Source of the DNA: Lewinellaceae bacterium
GTDB taxonomy: Bacteria; Bacteroidota; Bacteroidia; Chitinophagales; Saprospiraceae
Reading direction: 5' to 3'
Assembly (NCBI GenBank): GCA_020636375.1
Contig: JACJXZ010000003.1
Location: forward strand, 434,001-498,000
Length of the DNA: 64,000 nucleotides
Shown: positions 8,854 to 19,470 of the stretch, piece by piece
How the letters are laid out: every line of letters starts with the position of its first letter
How positions within the stretch are numbered: the stretch's first letter is position 1
The notes under the pieces: generated by a model
Seen by the model: only the letters and a program-made list of their open reading frames with translations
Told to the model about the DNA's origin: nothing
Databases searched by the model: none
Program-made: the position numbers and the translations under genes

Positions 8854-9007
8854 TGGGAAACTTTGAGTTGCTGGAATATTATTCATACGTCACATTTTTA
8901 GGATTTTTGTTACCTATTAAACCAGATATGTCACATCTTGTAACATGTATTTCAAAACCAACGTACCACTTGTAATCAGCCCATTAACCGGCAACTAGAC
9001 TTTTCCC

Positions 9008-12000
9008 ATGGCGAACGACTACTCCGAAGACCGGCTAATCGAACACACCTGCATCCAACTGCTTCAGGAATTGGGATGGGAAACCGCCGATGTCTATCAC
9101 GGAGAAAATTTCGGCAGCTACGGCACTATCGGTACCGCGACACTGAAGCCGATGTCATCTTACGCGCCCGCTTCAACAAACCATCCGCACTTTGAATCCG
9201 GTATGCCCGCCCATAGTACTACGATACCGCCTACCAAACCATCACTGACATCACCTCCACCAAAACGCTGGTGGAGATCAACCTGGAGAAGTACAGATAC
9301 CTAAAAGACGGCATCCCGGTTACCTATAAGAATGAGAAGGGCGAGATCATCCGCAATAAGAAGATCAAGGTGTACGACTTCGATGAACCGGCGCAAAACG
9401 ATTTCCTAGCCGTCCAGCAGCTATGGGTGGAAGGCAAGTCCAAGCGAAAGCGCATAAGTAGGACGTGGTGGGTTTTGTCAATGGCATCCCGCTGCTATTT
9501 ATCGAGCTAAAAAGCCCCACCACCGCAAATTGCAGGTGGCCTACGATGATAACCTGTCTGACTACCTGGATGTGATCCCCCACCTCTTTCATTGCAATGC
9601 CTTTGTGATGCTGAGCAATACCTGGACAGCAAGATCGGGGCGGCTACTTCCCACTATCAATACTTCCACGACTGGAAGCGCATCCGGGAAGAAGAAGAAG
9701 GAAGGGTCAGCCTGGAAACCATCATCAAGGGCGTGTGCGAGAAGTACCGCTTCCTCGACCTGTTTGAAAGTTTCATCCTGTTTGATGACTCCATCAGTAG
9801 GTACCGTCAAGCTCATTGCCCGGAACCATCAGTTCATTGGCGTCAATAAGGCCATCGAGCATTACAAAGAACAAACTGCCCGTTTTCTGCGGGGTGAGAT
9901 CAACCAGGAAGAACGGCAAAAACTGGGGGTTTTCTGGCATACTCAGGGTTCCGGCAAGAGCTATTCGATGGTATTCCTGGCCCAAAAGATACATCGGAAA
10001 ATACCAGGTTCCTATACCTTTCTGATCGTCACCGACCGGGAAGAACTCGATAAGCAGATATATGGCACCTTCGCCAGCGTGGGGGTGGTGGACGACAAGC
10101 GGCTACGGGCCAAAAGTGGTAAACACTTACAACACCTGCTGGAAACCGACAGCCGCTTTATATTCACCCTCATTCACAAGTTCAACTTCGAACAGGAGAT
10201 CACCGAGCGGGACGATATCATCGTCATATCCGATGAAGCCCACCGGACGCAAGGCGGCACCCTGGCCCTCAACATGCGTAATGCTATTCCCAATGCCTCC
10301 TACATGGGCTTCACCGGCACCCCGCTTTTCAAAGACGATGAACTGACCCGGCGCATCTTTGGCGATTATGTCTCCATCTACGACTTCAAGCGGTCGATTG
10401 AAGATGGGGCCACCGTACCCTTATATTATGAGAACCGGGGCGAAAAGCTCAAGCTCTCCAACCCGGAGATCACTCAGCAGATGCGCGACGCCATCGAAGA
10501 AGCTGACCTTGACCCTGACCAGAAAGCCAGCGTGGAGCGACAATTTGCACGGGAATACCCCATCATCACCGCAGAGAAGCGGCTGCGCTCTATCGCTAAA
10601 GATGTAGTCTGGCATTTCAACAACCGGGGCTACAAAGGCAAGGGCATGTTCGTGGCCATCGACAAGGTCACGGCCGTCAAAATGTATGATTTCATCACCG
10701 AAGAATGGCAAAAGTACATCGGCGAAACCGAAAAGAACCTCAAGCGCATCACCGGCGACCAGGAGCGGCTGGTAGCCGAGCGGGATTTGAAATGGGCAAG
10801 GGAGACGGAGATCGCCGTGGTGGTCAGCTCGGAGCAAAACGAGATCAAGAAATTCCAGAACTGGGGTATGGACATCGAACCCCACCGCTACAAGATGAAC
10901 ACCCGCGACCTGGAGACGGAATTTAAGGATGAAGACCACCCCTTCCGCTTTGTCATCGTCTGCGCCATGTGGATCACCGGTTTCGATGTGAAGTCCCTGT
11001 CCACCATGTACCTGGATAAACCCCTAAAGAGCCACACCCTGATGCAAACCATCGCTCGTACCAACCGGGTGCATACCGGCAAGAACAACACACCTGATCG
11101 TTGATTACATCGAAACCTATAAATCCTTGCTGGAAGCTCTAGCCATCTACGCCGTTGGTAAGCGGAAAGAGGGCGGCAGTGGTGAAGGCGAGATCGAACC
11201 GCCAGTCAAACCTCTGGAAGAACTCATTGAAAGCCTGGAGGAAAGCATAATGGCTACCGAGCAATTCCTGAAAGATGAAGTGGATTTCGACCTGGGAACC
11301 ATAGTGAATGCCGACAGCCAATTAGACCGCCTGGTGGCCGTGCAGGCCGGGGTCAATGCTGTGTACCAAACCGATGAAACCAAGAACAAATTCGGTGTAC
11401 TGGCCCGAGAGGTATTCAAACGCTTCAAAGTACCTGATGCCGGACACCGCTATTAACGAATACAGGCCCCGTAGAGACGCCATCAATGCCATCTATGCGG
11501 TCATACAGGAGAACACCGAAACTGCCGATATATCGGCTGTAATGAGCCGCATACAGCAAATCGTTGACCGCTCCATCCATAGCCTGGACATCGCCCTGGA
11601 ACCCACCGAAGACTACGGCGTAAAGGTTGACCTCAGCACACTTGATTTCGAGAAGATCGAAGAAGAATTCAGTAAGCCCAATAAGCAATACACCACCGTC
11701 CAATCGCTAAAGAACATCGTCGGTAAAGCTCAACCGCATGCTGGATCAGAACCCTACCCGCATTGACTACTATGAACGCTACCAGAAGATCATCGAGGAA
11801 TACAATCAGGGCAAAGATACCGTAACCATCGAAGAAATCTTCCGTAAACTTAAAGAGTTCGTGCAGGATTTGACTGAAGAAGCAGCGCGGTACCGCCCGT
11901 GAAAACCTCACTGAAAATGAACAGACTATCTTCGACCTTCTGCGTCAAGGCAAACAACTGAAGGATAAAGACCGGCATGAGGTCAAAGAGATCGCCCGCG

Positions 12001-12206
12001 AGCTACTGGAACAACTGGAAGCGGAAAAGCTCCGGGTGGATCATTGGGCCGAGAAGGCACAGACCAGGGCGGCGGTGCGCAAGGCGATCAATGACTATCT
12101 GTTCTCGAAGTTGCCTTACCCTACTTATGATGATGATGACATACAGGTGAAGACGGAGGTGTTGTTTGAGTATTTTAGGACGGGGTATGGGGGGGCGGCG
12201 GCGTAG
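9008..12206 (+). pseudogene. hsdR: Type I restriction-modification R subunit, frameshifted
   Basis: ATP-dependent translocase/nuclease subunit. The N-terminal part holds L-L-F-I-E-L-K-S at about 9490-9515, the E-x-K of the PD-(D/E)xK nuclease. The SF2 motor is intact in one frame from about 9806 to 11090: Walker A T-Q-G-S-G-K-S (about 9945), D-E-A-H-R (about 10230), T-G-T-P (about 10315), R-x-N-R-V (about 11065). The C-terminal helical domain runs on to Y-G-G-A-A-A at 12206. Breaks occur near 9131 (GGTACC), 9190, 9465, 9530, 9620, 9800 (GGTACC), 11091 (ACACC), 11434 (GTACC), 11730 and 11889 (GGTACC). The corrected length of about 1060 residues is normal. It is separated from hsdS by about 2.2 kb of repeats and a transposase and would need its own promoter. 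Confidence 0.88.
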
Positions 12207-12493
12207 GTGTATACCCCAAGTCTCCGTACTCACACCGATCCTTTCTGGGCCTTGGTTGACCGGGTGCTGCCAGATGATAGTGATTAGGGGGATAGTTGAA
12301 TAAAAATACAAACATATTCGCTTGTTATAGTGATCTCCTTGCTTTCTTTACTGATTTCATGCTATGTGGCGTTCTACAAATAATTTGTAATAACCAATAT
12401 TTGATCAAACAGACAACGCTTCTAAGACGAGATCAAATCTTACATACCCCCGCCGGGCTTACGCGCGGAAAAAATATTCAAATGGACAAATAG

Positions 12494-13087
12494 TCAATCC
12501 TGTAGGCAACGGCAGCTATTCCCGTACACCTGATAGCTGTAGCCGTTACGCAGCCTACCGCTATAGAATTCGTAGCACCATGCGGACTGCGGTTCAATCT
12601 CCGTCCCGCACCAGTAGACGCCGCCCAGCTCTAGGCCGTAGTAACCGCCACCGGGGTCCCGCCAGCCGCCAAGGAGCGCATTGAAGCCACTACCGCCGTC
12701 TTCAATCAGAGCTTCATAGGCCTGTCCTGTGGTACCATAAAAAGTAATTAACTCTGTAATTTCTTGATGTGTCGGTAATCGCCAACCAGGAGGACAAGCT
12801 TCTTTAGCGGAATCCCAGGAATACAGTCGTCCATAAATTGAACCCAAATAAGGATCGTCATTATACCACCAGGAATCTTCCATTTCATAATTTAGGTTTT
12901 CGGCCATCCAAAAGGACCCCCTGAGATTAACTACCCAATACACTTGTCCGTCACGAGGATCAGTAATTTGCTCGAGTTCAGGTTCAGGTTCAGGTTCAGG
13001 TTCAGGCAAAGGATCGTCCTTTTTACACCCGAAATTCACAAAAATTACGGGCAATAAAAACATCAGGCTATAAATGATCTTTTTCAT
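12494..13087 (-). CDS. FISUMP-domain lipoprotein
   Basis: A 197-residue secreted protein. The signal peptide is MKKIIYSLMFLLPVIFVNFG, followed by the lipobox cysteine (C21) and K-K-D-D. A Pro-Glu repeat linker (residues 30-40) leads to a Fibrobacter succinogenes major paralogous (FISUMP) domain: D-G-Q-V-Y, W-M-A-E-N-L-N-Y, G-R-L-Y-S-W, C-P-P-G-W-R-L-P-T and the C-terminal S-x-R-C-L. FISUMP domains are common on Bacteroidota surface lipoproteins; their role is not established. It is transcribed toward the RM locus, is intact, and lies just inside the right tRNA-like repeat. Confidence 0.88.
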   Translation of the reverse strand: MKKIIYSLMFLLPVIFVNFGCKKDDPLPEPEPEPEPELEQITDPRDGQVYWVVNLRGSFWMAENLNYEMEDSWWYNDDPYLGSIYGRLYSWDSAKEACPPGWRLPTHQEITELITFYGTTGQAYEALIEDGGSGFNALLGGWRDPGGGYYGLELGGVYWCGTEIEPQSAWCYEFYSGRLRNGYSYQVYGNSCRCLQD

Positions 13088-13700
13088 GATGCTCCGCTTT
13101 TAAGTTAGTAAATCAGGTATGTTAAAAGTGAGAAGATGTTTCGATGGCATGGTTGGCATCATGTCTTTCAAATAGCAAAACATCCCGTAAAACGCAATGA
13201 TTATAGTCACTAGTGATAAGTGAATATTTTCAGGGATTAGGCTAGAATGAAAAGTTAAAACTGTCAGTTGGTTAAAAGCTTAATATGTTTGAGGTGCCTG
13301 ATCACATCGTGCTTATTACAAATAATTGCCGATGACTTGGCGATATTCCCGCTGGGTTGCCTCCCATCCTAAAACTCCTTATCTTTACAGTCCAGGATCG
13401 AAACGCCGATCCCCAAATCAAAGAGCCAAGAAAAGGCGGTTGTAGAGCTTGATTGAAGGCAGTCATTTGGGCTACAAACATCAGCTTACGGAACCTCACT
13501 TCGGCTATTTCTTCGTCCGTAGCTCTGCTATGCACTCAGAAATGGGCCTCGTGAGAACCCAAAATCTGATGTTTTCGCGTCCAAAGCACCGCCTCCAAAC
13601 AAACTCTGGAGGCAAAAACCGGCAAATTTGTCCCCCAAACTGTCCCCCGGAAAAATGAATTTGATCTAATTGATTGAAAATAAAGGAGTTAGGGTGCGTG
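13088..13700. other. Gene-poor spacer left of the tRNA-like remnant
   Basis: No convincing coding region on either strand. It is AT-rich near 13190-13290. Near 13625-13655 it contains G-TCCCCC-AAACTG-TCCCCC, a short duplicated motif often seen beside integration sites. No integrase gene or recognisable fragment was found. Confidence 0.4.
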
Positions 13701-13816
13701 ATTCAAGTACGCTCCCGACCTCAACGAAAACCGAAGCCTCCCCGCGAATTTCGCGGAGGGGCTTCGGTTTTCGTTGTTGCGCCCCCCTCTCCGGATGGGC
13801 GCAGCCAATCCGCTCC
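13701..13816 (+). repeat. tRNA-Cys 3'-end remnant with hairpin (possible right attachment site)
   Basis: CGCTCCCGACCTCAA at 13710-13724 is an exact 15-base repeat of 1393-1407, the tRNA-Cys 3' end plus two following bases. It is preceded by ATTCAAGTA, similar to the tRNA T-loop. It is followed by a long perfect-looking hairpin (13725-13775, GAAAACCGAAGCC...GGCTTCGGTTTTC) that contains the same GCGGAGGGGCT core as the hairpin after the true tRNA. Then comes GGATGGGCGCAGCCAATCCGCTCC, the motif of the 1.5-1.9 kb array. The rest of a tRNA is missing. This fits a right attachment site duplicated by integration at tRNA-Cys. Confidence 0.55.
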
Positions 13817-13991
13817 AGGAGTAATTTAGCGGCTCACCCTTTCAAAAGCCCCTGCCATCCCTCCATTTTTCACGCTTTTATCCAAATCTTTCATAAACAC
13901 CACCAAATACTAAAGTTCCCGGAAAGGGAGGTGAATTTCCTGTTGATTTGAGGTTGAAATCAAATTTGTCAAACCTAAAACTCAATTTGAA

Positions 13992-16900
13992 ATGGGAAAT
14001 TTCACAAAATATTTTCAGCAAATCATTACTGCTCTTTTTACACTTCTTATAGGTGCTTCAATGCTTCCTTTGAGTGGCCAAAATGTGGCCTGGCTATCAC
14101 AACTGGCTCATCCATCTAACACGGAATCCTGGGCTGCTAAAGCCATCGCGGCCGATCATCTGGATAATGCCTTTACAGTTGGGCATCAGGGCAATTCCCA
14201 TAATGCCACCTATGATTTAATGTTGGCCAAGCAAGGGCCCCATGGTGGCCGGGCCTGGCAAAAAGTATACAATCCTTCTTCCGGAGATATAATAGCCAAC
14301 GACCTGGCATATGTGCTTCCCAAGAATCTGGTGGCCGTAGTTGGCAGCTATAATGGCAGTGCCTACCTGGGGTTTTTTGATGCTATGAATGGCAATAATG
14401 TCGCAGACTATATTTTCCCTGGTGATGGCTACATACAAAGCGTCAAGTACCATGCGGGGCATATTTACGTGGTGGGCAATTTTGGCATGAGCACCGGCCT
14501 GGGCAATGGGTTCAACTTCAGCTCTGCTGGTGCGTATAATGCCTTTGTCGCCAAACTTGATTTAAATGGCAACACCATCGATGCAGTACATTTTACTTCT
14601 CCCGCAGGGCTGAAAGGTTTTGACCTGGTACTTGATGATAGTGGCAACGTTTATTTTTCAGCAGCAGTGAAGAACAGCGTCCAATTTTTCGACAGCAATA
14701 ACACCCTGTATACCAACAGTTTCAGCGAACACATTCTTGCCACTAGCCTGGATAATAACCTGGACGTAAACTGGGCGGAGTTTGTGCATTTTACCAACTA
14801 TGTTTTTACACCTGATAACCTGAATAATCGATTTGGCCTGGAATACCCTGTTGCTCTAACCAATGATCAAGCTGCCCTGGTGGTGGCGGGGCAATCCATT
14901 GATGATCAAGTGAATGGGTTAGGCTCTTTTGTCAATACACTAAGTACTGTAAACGGGCAAGCCGGCGTTTCGAATGAATTGACAAGGGCTAGGATACACG
15001 ATATCGCTATTTCCGAATGCAATGATTTATTTATTACCGGTTCAAAATCCTCAGGCAACAGTCTTCGCCATCCCAATAGTTCGGCCCCTTGTGGATCTGT
15101 CTTCTTTACGGGTAAGTATAATGTTTATACACTGGCTCAGGCGTACCTTAAGGAAGAAGTATCCGGATGCTCTTATGGTGAAGGCATCGCGCTGGATAAT
15201 AAGAATATCCCCATTAGTTGTGGCTATTTTAGCTGTGATGCCTTGATGAATCAATTTACCATTGATACCTATCACCTTTTTATCAACCCCTGTTCCTCAG
15301 GTATAGAAAATGGCGCCGTACTGAAAGTTTCAGAAGAAGAGGGGTGCTGTAAAGAAGAGGTAAGCATCACTAAGATGCTGGAGCATTGTGAAGAAGGAGC
15401 CTTTCCGCATTTATCTGTCAGTTTTTCAAATTGGACGCAAATACGCTGGTATCAGGACGGCATTCTTTTGCCGGCCTTCCATAACCAGACACAGATACCA
15501 GCCAATCAAAGTGGTTTGTACCAGGTCAAAGTACAATATGATGAGCATTGCACGGCCAGTGACCTGGTAAGCATTACTCCTCAACCAGCAGCAGGCGGCA
15601 ATACATCCAGCAGCAAAGTTGACGCTCCTGCTTTTACCAGCCTGGCATACCCGGCGGCGGCTAATGATCATATCACCGTCAGCGCCATGAATGATGGTTT
15701 GTTTGTTTCTGAATATTACACTAATGGATTGCTGATGGGGCAGAAAAAATATACCCTTTCTGATGATCAGTTCTCTGCGGTGTTTTCAGGAGATAAAATA
15801 GATGACAATAGCGGCCATGCATTTGTAAGCCACGCCATTAAGGATGCGGAAAGTGGGAAAAATGACTTAGCCATGATGCGCTTCGATGAAAAGGGGAATT
15901 TGGTATGGCAGAAAAAGATCGAAAGCACTGCTAATGATTCTGATCTCAACCTTGGCAACTTGATTTCAAGTGGCAATGATGTATTGGCAGCTGGCACGGT
16001 TACCAACGTATCTGCTGTTGGCGCAACTGATATTTTCGTAATAAAGACTGATTTGAATGGTAATGTAAGTACATCTGTTTTTTATCAATTTGATGCTTAT
16101 TCTGTCAGTTACATCAGAGTACATGAAGTAGGCCCTGTTCTGGGGGATGAGAAATACGCTGTTTCCGGAATATTACGCCCCTACGATCCCCTTTCGAATG
16201 CCAGGCTACCGTTTATTTTACTATTGAACGAAAACGGAGGTTGGGAGGAGACGATACTCATTGATCAGTCAGATATTGGAATCATTCAACGCCTGGTAGT
16301 TACGAGTAATCAAAACATTATTGCGATGCTCAATAGCGAACCGGTTGGAGAGGTTCTTTTTCTGAACCTGTCATTGACTTCGAATAACCATCCTCAGGGG
16401 GCAGTTACTACCGCACAAACCAACTATTTGTACAGCTTAAGGGCAGCTTCCGGCAAAACAACGACCGGCTTTGAACTCAATATTGAAAACAATGACGAAT
16501 TGCTAATATTTGGAAATACGAGTGGCAACTTTGGTGAACCCAACTTCCCTTTTCTGGCAAGGTTAGGCGCTGCAGGCAATGTCCTATGGTCCTGGGAATA
16601 TACCAATACTGATTTCAATAAATTATTAATTGGCTCATCACTGGAAAGAACAAGCAACAACGAGTTGTTGTTTTCTGGCTTCAGCATTCCTTTAAGTAAT
16701 GGAACTACTGGCATTTGGTCGGCCAAAACCGACGACAATGGCGTTATGGCCAATTGCGAATGCAGCCAGAACCTGGATGTAGTAGTTAACTCCGTCGGAA
16801 TGCCTTCATTGATGGTGGAACCCATTCCATCTATGGCTCCATTACAATTTGTCAGCCCTCCTTTGCAGTACACACTAAGTGAAACGGGTTACTCCCAGGT

Positions 16901-19454
16901 ATTTTGCGATTATAGCCCGGAAATGATCTGCGAGGACTGCCCGGACAATATCATCACGAACCCCGGTTTCAACGAGGGAAGTGGTTTTCCCGACAACTGG
17001 GCAAATTCTGGCCATACGCCTCAGGCAAGTAATGATTTCTGTGATAATGAGGTATCTATGCAAATGTGGGGCAACCAGGATGTGGGAGAGGCTATAGAAC
17101 AAGGAAACCTGAATATTAAACAGGGATACACCTATAAGATTAGCTTTTGCGCACGCTTTGTGCCTGAAGCAACCCTGCCAACACCTTATGTGCGTTTCAA
17201 ATTCGTAGCGTCCAATCAATCGACGGTACCCTTCAACTGCACATCGAATTGTGCTGTGATGGGAATTTCCCAACAGGTCACTTCAGAAGAATGGGCATGC
17301 TATGAGCTGCCGGCCTGGACAGCTGATGCGGATTACAGCTATATTCAAATTAAGGCGCAGAATGATAATCCGGATAGTGGTACACCCACTAATGTATCCT
17401 GGGGAAGAATTGATAATATTTGTGTAACCCCAATAAGCAGCTGCAGTGCCGAATATATTTGGAACCAAACGGAAGGGTGCAAGGAGCTTGAATTTAATGC
17501 TACCTACGGTGGGGCCAATGCTACTTACAGCTGGAATTTTGGCGGCCAGGGAACGGCCACCGGCCAGAACCCTACCTTTCAGTTCAGTCAGATGGGCAGT
17601 TATAATGTTTGTTTGACGGTCAACACCGGGGAAGAGGAATGCACATACTGTGAAATAATTGGTGTTGGAGATACTGTTATGCCAACATTAGATTGTCCGG
17701 CGAGCATACCCGCATTCTTCGATGGGTGTAATAACCTTGTTCCAAATTTGACGACTCAGGTAGCCGCAACGGATAATTGTAATGTAACCCTATCGCAGTC
17801 TATTCCTCCGGGCACCATCATTCTTCAGGATACTCCGGTTGTGGTTACTGCCTCTGACGGCGCCAACCAGGTAGATTGCACGATAGAAGTAACATTTTCA
17901 CCGGAGACAGTTGCCCCTGAAATAACATGTCCTGATGATCAATTCTTCTCTATAAACTGTGGCGCGAATGGTGGATTTTTCCCGATCATACCTCCTGCGG
18001 CAACAGATAACTGCACCGGTACCCCAAATATTATCTGTACGCCTGCCCTCAATAGTTTTTTCCCGGCCGGCACAACAATCGTTTCCTGCTACGCAGTAGA
18101 CGATTATGGAAACACCTCTGCCACGTGTACCTTCACCGTAACTGCTGAAGAGAGTGGAAATCCGCTGGACATTATCTGTCCGCCATCGCAAATGCTGCCT
18201 GTTGATGCCAATTGTGAAGCCATTACTCCCGATTTCACAGCTGATGTTGTCATTAATGGTGGCTGTCCTCCCTATATGATTATGCAGACACCCGCTCCAG
18301 GTACTGTTGTCACCAATCCTACTTCCATACAAATAAAGGTGGAGGACAATACTGGCCAAATGGCAGCTTGCGGATTGGGCATTGAATTGATAGACAATAT
18401 CGATCCTGTTATGGAGTGCCCTCCGGATATTAGTATTCGCCCGGGCGATCCTACGAGCATCGACTATACCGGCGAGGCACAGGCTACCGACAATTGTGGA
18501 ATACAGTCCATAGATTATGAAGACGATTACGAAGGTACGGAGCCATGCCCATTGACGATCATTCGTACCTGGTATGCGGCCGATTATTTTGGAAATACTA
18601 CTTCCTGCCAGCAAATAATCAATGTGGAATGCCCTCCTATGTCTACTTGTGAAAATAATAGCCTGCAAAATGGTGATTTTCAGGCAGGCTTGGTTGCAGG
18701 AGACCTCAACTTCAATGGCGACGTAGACCACTGGGAAGCCATCCCCGGTTCTACCCCTCAGGTAATTGATAGTGAAGGATGCCAGGAATATGGAAGTATA
18801 CAACTATGGGGCAACCAGGTTGTTGGTGAAGGCTTCCGGCAAAATGTAAGCCTGATAGCCGGGAATTCCTACGACATCACCTTCTGCGGCCAGTGGCTCC
18901 CTTTCGTTCAGGATAGCGTCCGGGTGCGGTTCAGAGCTACGGTTGGTGGAGCAGGTATCACCCAAAACAACCACCTGCCCTGCAACGGCCCGGATTGTGA
19001 GGAAATATGGCTGTCCCCCGTCCTGGATGTGAATTGGAATACCTATACCATATCCGGCTGGACACCTGCTGCTGATTATGACATGCTGGTCGTCACGCTT
19101 TGGAATAATTACGATATCGATAATGGAGATTATGTATCCTGGGCAAGAATCGATGATATCTGTATCGGAAATATTGTTACTTCTGCCCAGAAGGAAGTAT
19201 TTCAGGAAAACGAATTAACCGTTTACCCTAATCCCACCAATACTGGCGTTTACCTTTCCCTGGAAAAGCAGATTAAAGGCCCGGTGGAATTGCACCTGAT
19301 GACACTCAGTGGGAAACTGCTTAACCGACAAATCCTGGAAACACAGGAGGATACACAATACATTGATTTGTCCAACCTGCCGGCAAGCGTTTATCTGGTC
19401 CTGCTTATAGACAGAGCAGGTAATGTGTGGCGGCAAAAAGTTGTGAAGCAGTAG
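13992..19454 (+). CDS. Large T9SS-secreted multidomain protein (PKD, HYR, sorting domain)
   Basis: 1820 residues. A signal peptide occupies residues 1 to about 30. The long first half (about 40-970) has repeated D-L-N-G-N and G-N-V/L blades resembling SBBP-type beta-propellers. Residues about 980-1150 form a jelly-roll-like domain starting N-P-G-F-N-E-G and containing M-W-G-N-Q-D-V-G-E. A PKD-like domain follows (about 1150-1222, Y-S-W-N-F-G-G), then about four HYR-like repeats (1232-1546, each with A-x-D-N-C). A second jelly-roll domain similar to the first (about 1553-1724, L-W-G-N-Q-V-V-G-E) precedes a T9SS type A sorting domain (1738-1820, L-T-V-Y-P-N-P-T-N). It is predicted to be exported and attached to the cell surface. 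It is intact and starts right after the tRNA-like remnant. Its ligand is unknown. Confidence 0.9.
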   Translation: MGNFTKYFQQIITALFTLLIGASMLPLSGQNVAWLSQLAHPSNTESWAAKAIAADHLDNAFTVGHQGNSHNATYDLMLAKQGPHGGRAWQKVYNPSSGDIIANDLAYVLPKNLVAVVGSYNGSAYLGFFDAMNGNNVADYIFPGDGYIQSVKYHAGHIYVVGNFGMSTGLGNGFNFSSAGAYNAFVAKLDLNGNTIDAVHFTSPAGLKGFDLVLDDSGNVYFSAAVKNSVQFFDSNNTLYTNSFSEHILATSLDNNLDVNWAEFVHFTNYVFTPDNLNNRFGLEYPVALTNDQAALVVAGQSIDDQVNGLGSFVNTLSTVNGQAGVSNELTRARIHDIAISECNDLFITGSKSSGNSLRHPNSSAPCGSVFFTGKYNVYTLAQAYLKEEVSGCSYGEGIALDNKNIPISCGYFSCDALMNQFTIDTYHLFINPCSSGIENGAVLKVSEEEGCCKEEVSITKMLEHCEEGAFPHLSVSFSNWTQIRWYQDGILLPAFHNQTQIPANQSGLYQVKVQYDEHCTASDLVSITPQPAAGGNTSSSKVDAPAFTSLAYPAAANDHITVSAMNDGLFVSEYYTNGLLMGQKKYTLSDDQFSAVFSGDKIDDNSGHAFVSHAIKDAESGKNDLAMMRFDEKGNLVWQKKIESTANDSDLNLGNLISSGNDVLAAGTVTNVSAVGATDIFVIKTDLNGNVSTSVFYQFDAYSVSYIRVHEVGPVLGDEKYAVSGILRPYDPLSNARLPFILLLNENGGWEETILIDQSDIGIIQRLVVTSNQNIIAMLNSEPVGEVLFLNLSLTSNNHPQGAVTTAQTNYLYSLRAASGKTTTGFELNIENNDELLIFGNTSGNFGEPNFPFLARLGAAGNVLWSWEYTNTDFNKLLIGSSLERTSNNELLFSGFSIPLSNGTTGIWSAKTDDNGVMANCECSQNLDVVVNSVGMPSLMVEPIPSMAPLQFVSPPLQYTLSETGYSQVFCDYSPEMICEDCPDNIITNPGFNEGSGFPDNWANSGHTPQASNDFCDNEVSMQMWGNQDVGEAIEQGNLNIKQGYTYKISFCARFVPEATLPTPYVRFKFVASNQSTVPFNCTSNCAVMGISQQVTSEEWACYELPAWTADADYSYIQIKAQNDNPDSGTPTNVSWGRIDNICVTPISSCSAEYIWNQTEGCKELEFNATYGGANATYSWNFGGQGTATGQNPTFQFSQMGSYNVCLTVNTGEEECTYCEIIGVGDTVMPTLDCPASIPAFFDGCNNLVPNLTTQVAATDNCNVTLSQSIPPGTIILQDTPVVVTASDGANQVDCTIEVTFSPETVAPEITCPDDQFFSINCGANGGFFPIIPPAATDNCTGTPNIICTPALNSFFPAGTTIVSCYAVDDYGNTSATCTFTVTAEESGNPLDIICPPSQMLPVDANCEAITPDFTADVVINGGCPPYMIMQTPAPGTVVTNPTSIQIKVEDNTGQMAACGLGIELIDNIDPVMECPPDISIRPGDPTSIDYTGEAQATDNCGIQSIDYEDDYEGTEPCPLTIIRTWYAADYFGNTTSCQQIINVECPPMSTCENNSLQNGDFQAGLVAGDLNFNGDVDHWEAIPGSTPQVIDSEGCQEYGSIQLWGNQVVGEGFRQNVSLIAGNSYDITFCGQWLPFVQDSVRVRFRATVGGAGITQNNHLPCNGPDCEEIWLSPVLDVNWNTYTISGWTPAADYDMLVVTLWNNYDIDNGDYVSWARIDDICIGNIVTSAQKEVFQENELTVYPNPTNTGVYLSLEKQIKGPVELHLMTLSGKLLNRQILETQEDTQYIDLSNLPASVYLVLLIDRAGNVWRQKVVKQ

Positions 19455-19470
19455 GGAAATCAGTGAGATA

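Noticed and set aside
13302..13658. Possible integrase C-terminus near the right tRNA-like repeat
   Set aside because: Frames here carry no R-H-x-x-R or tyrosine recombinase motif; only position suggested it.
17898..18803. Minus-strand frame of 301 codons inside the T9SS protein gene
   Set aside because: Opposite the HYR repeats, which leave open complementary frames; no family similarity.
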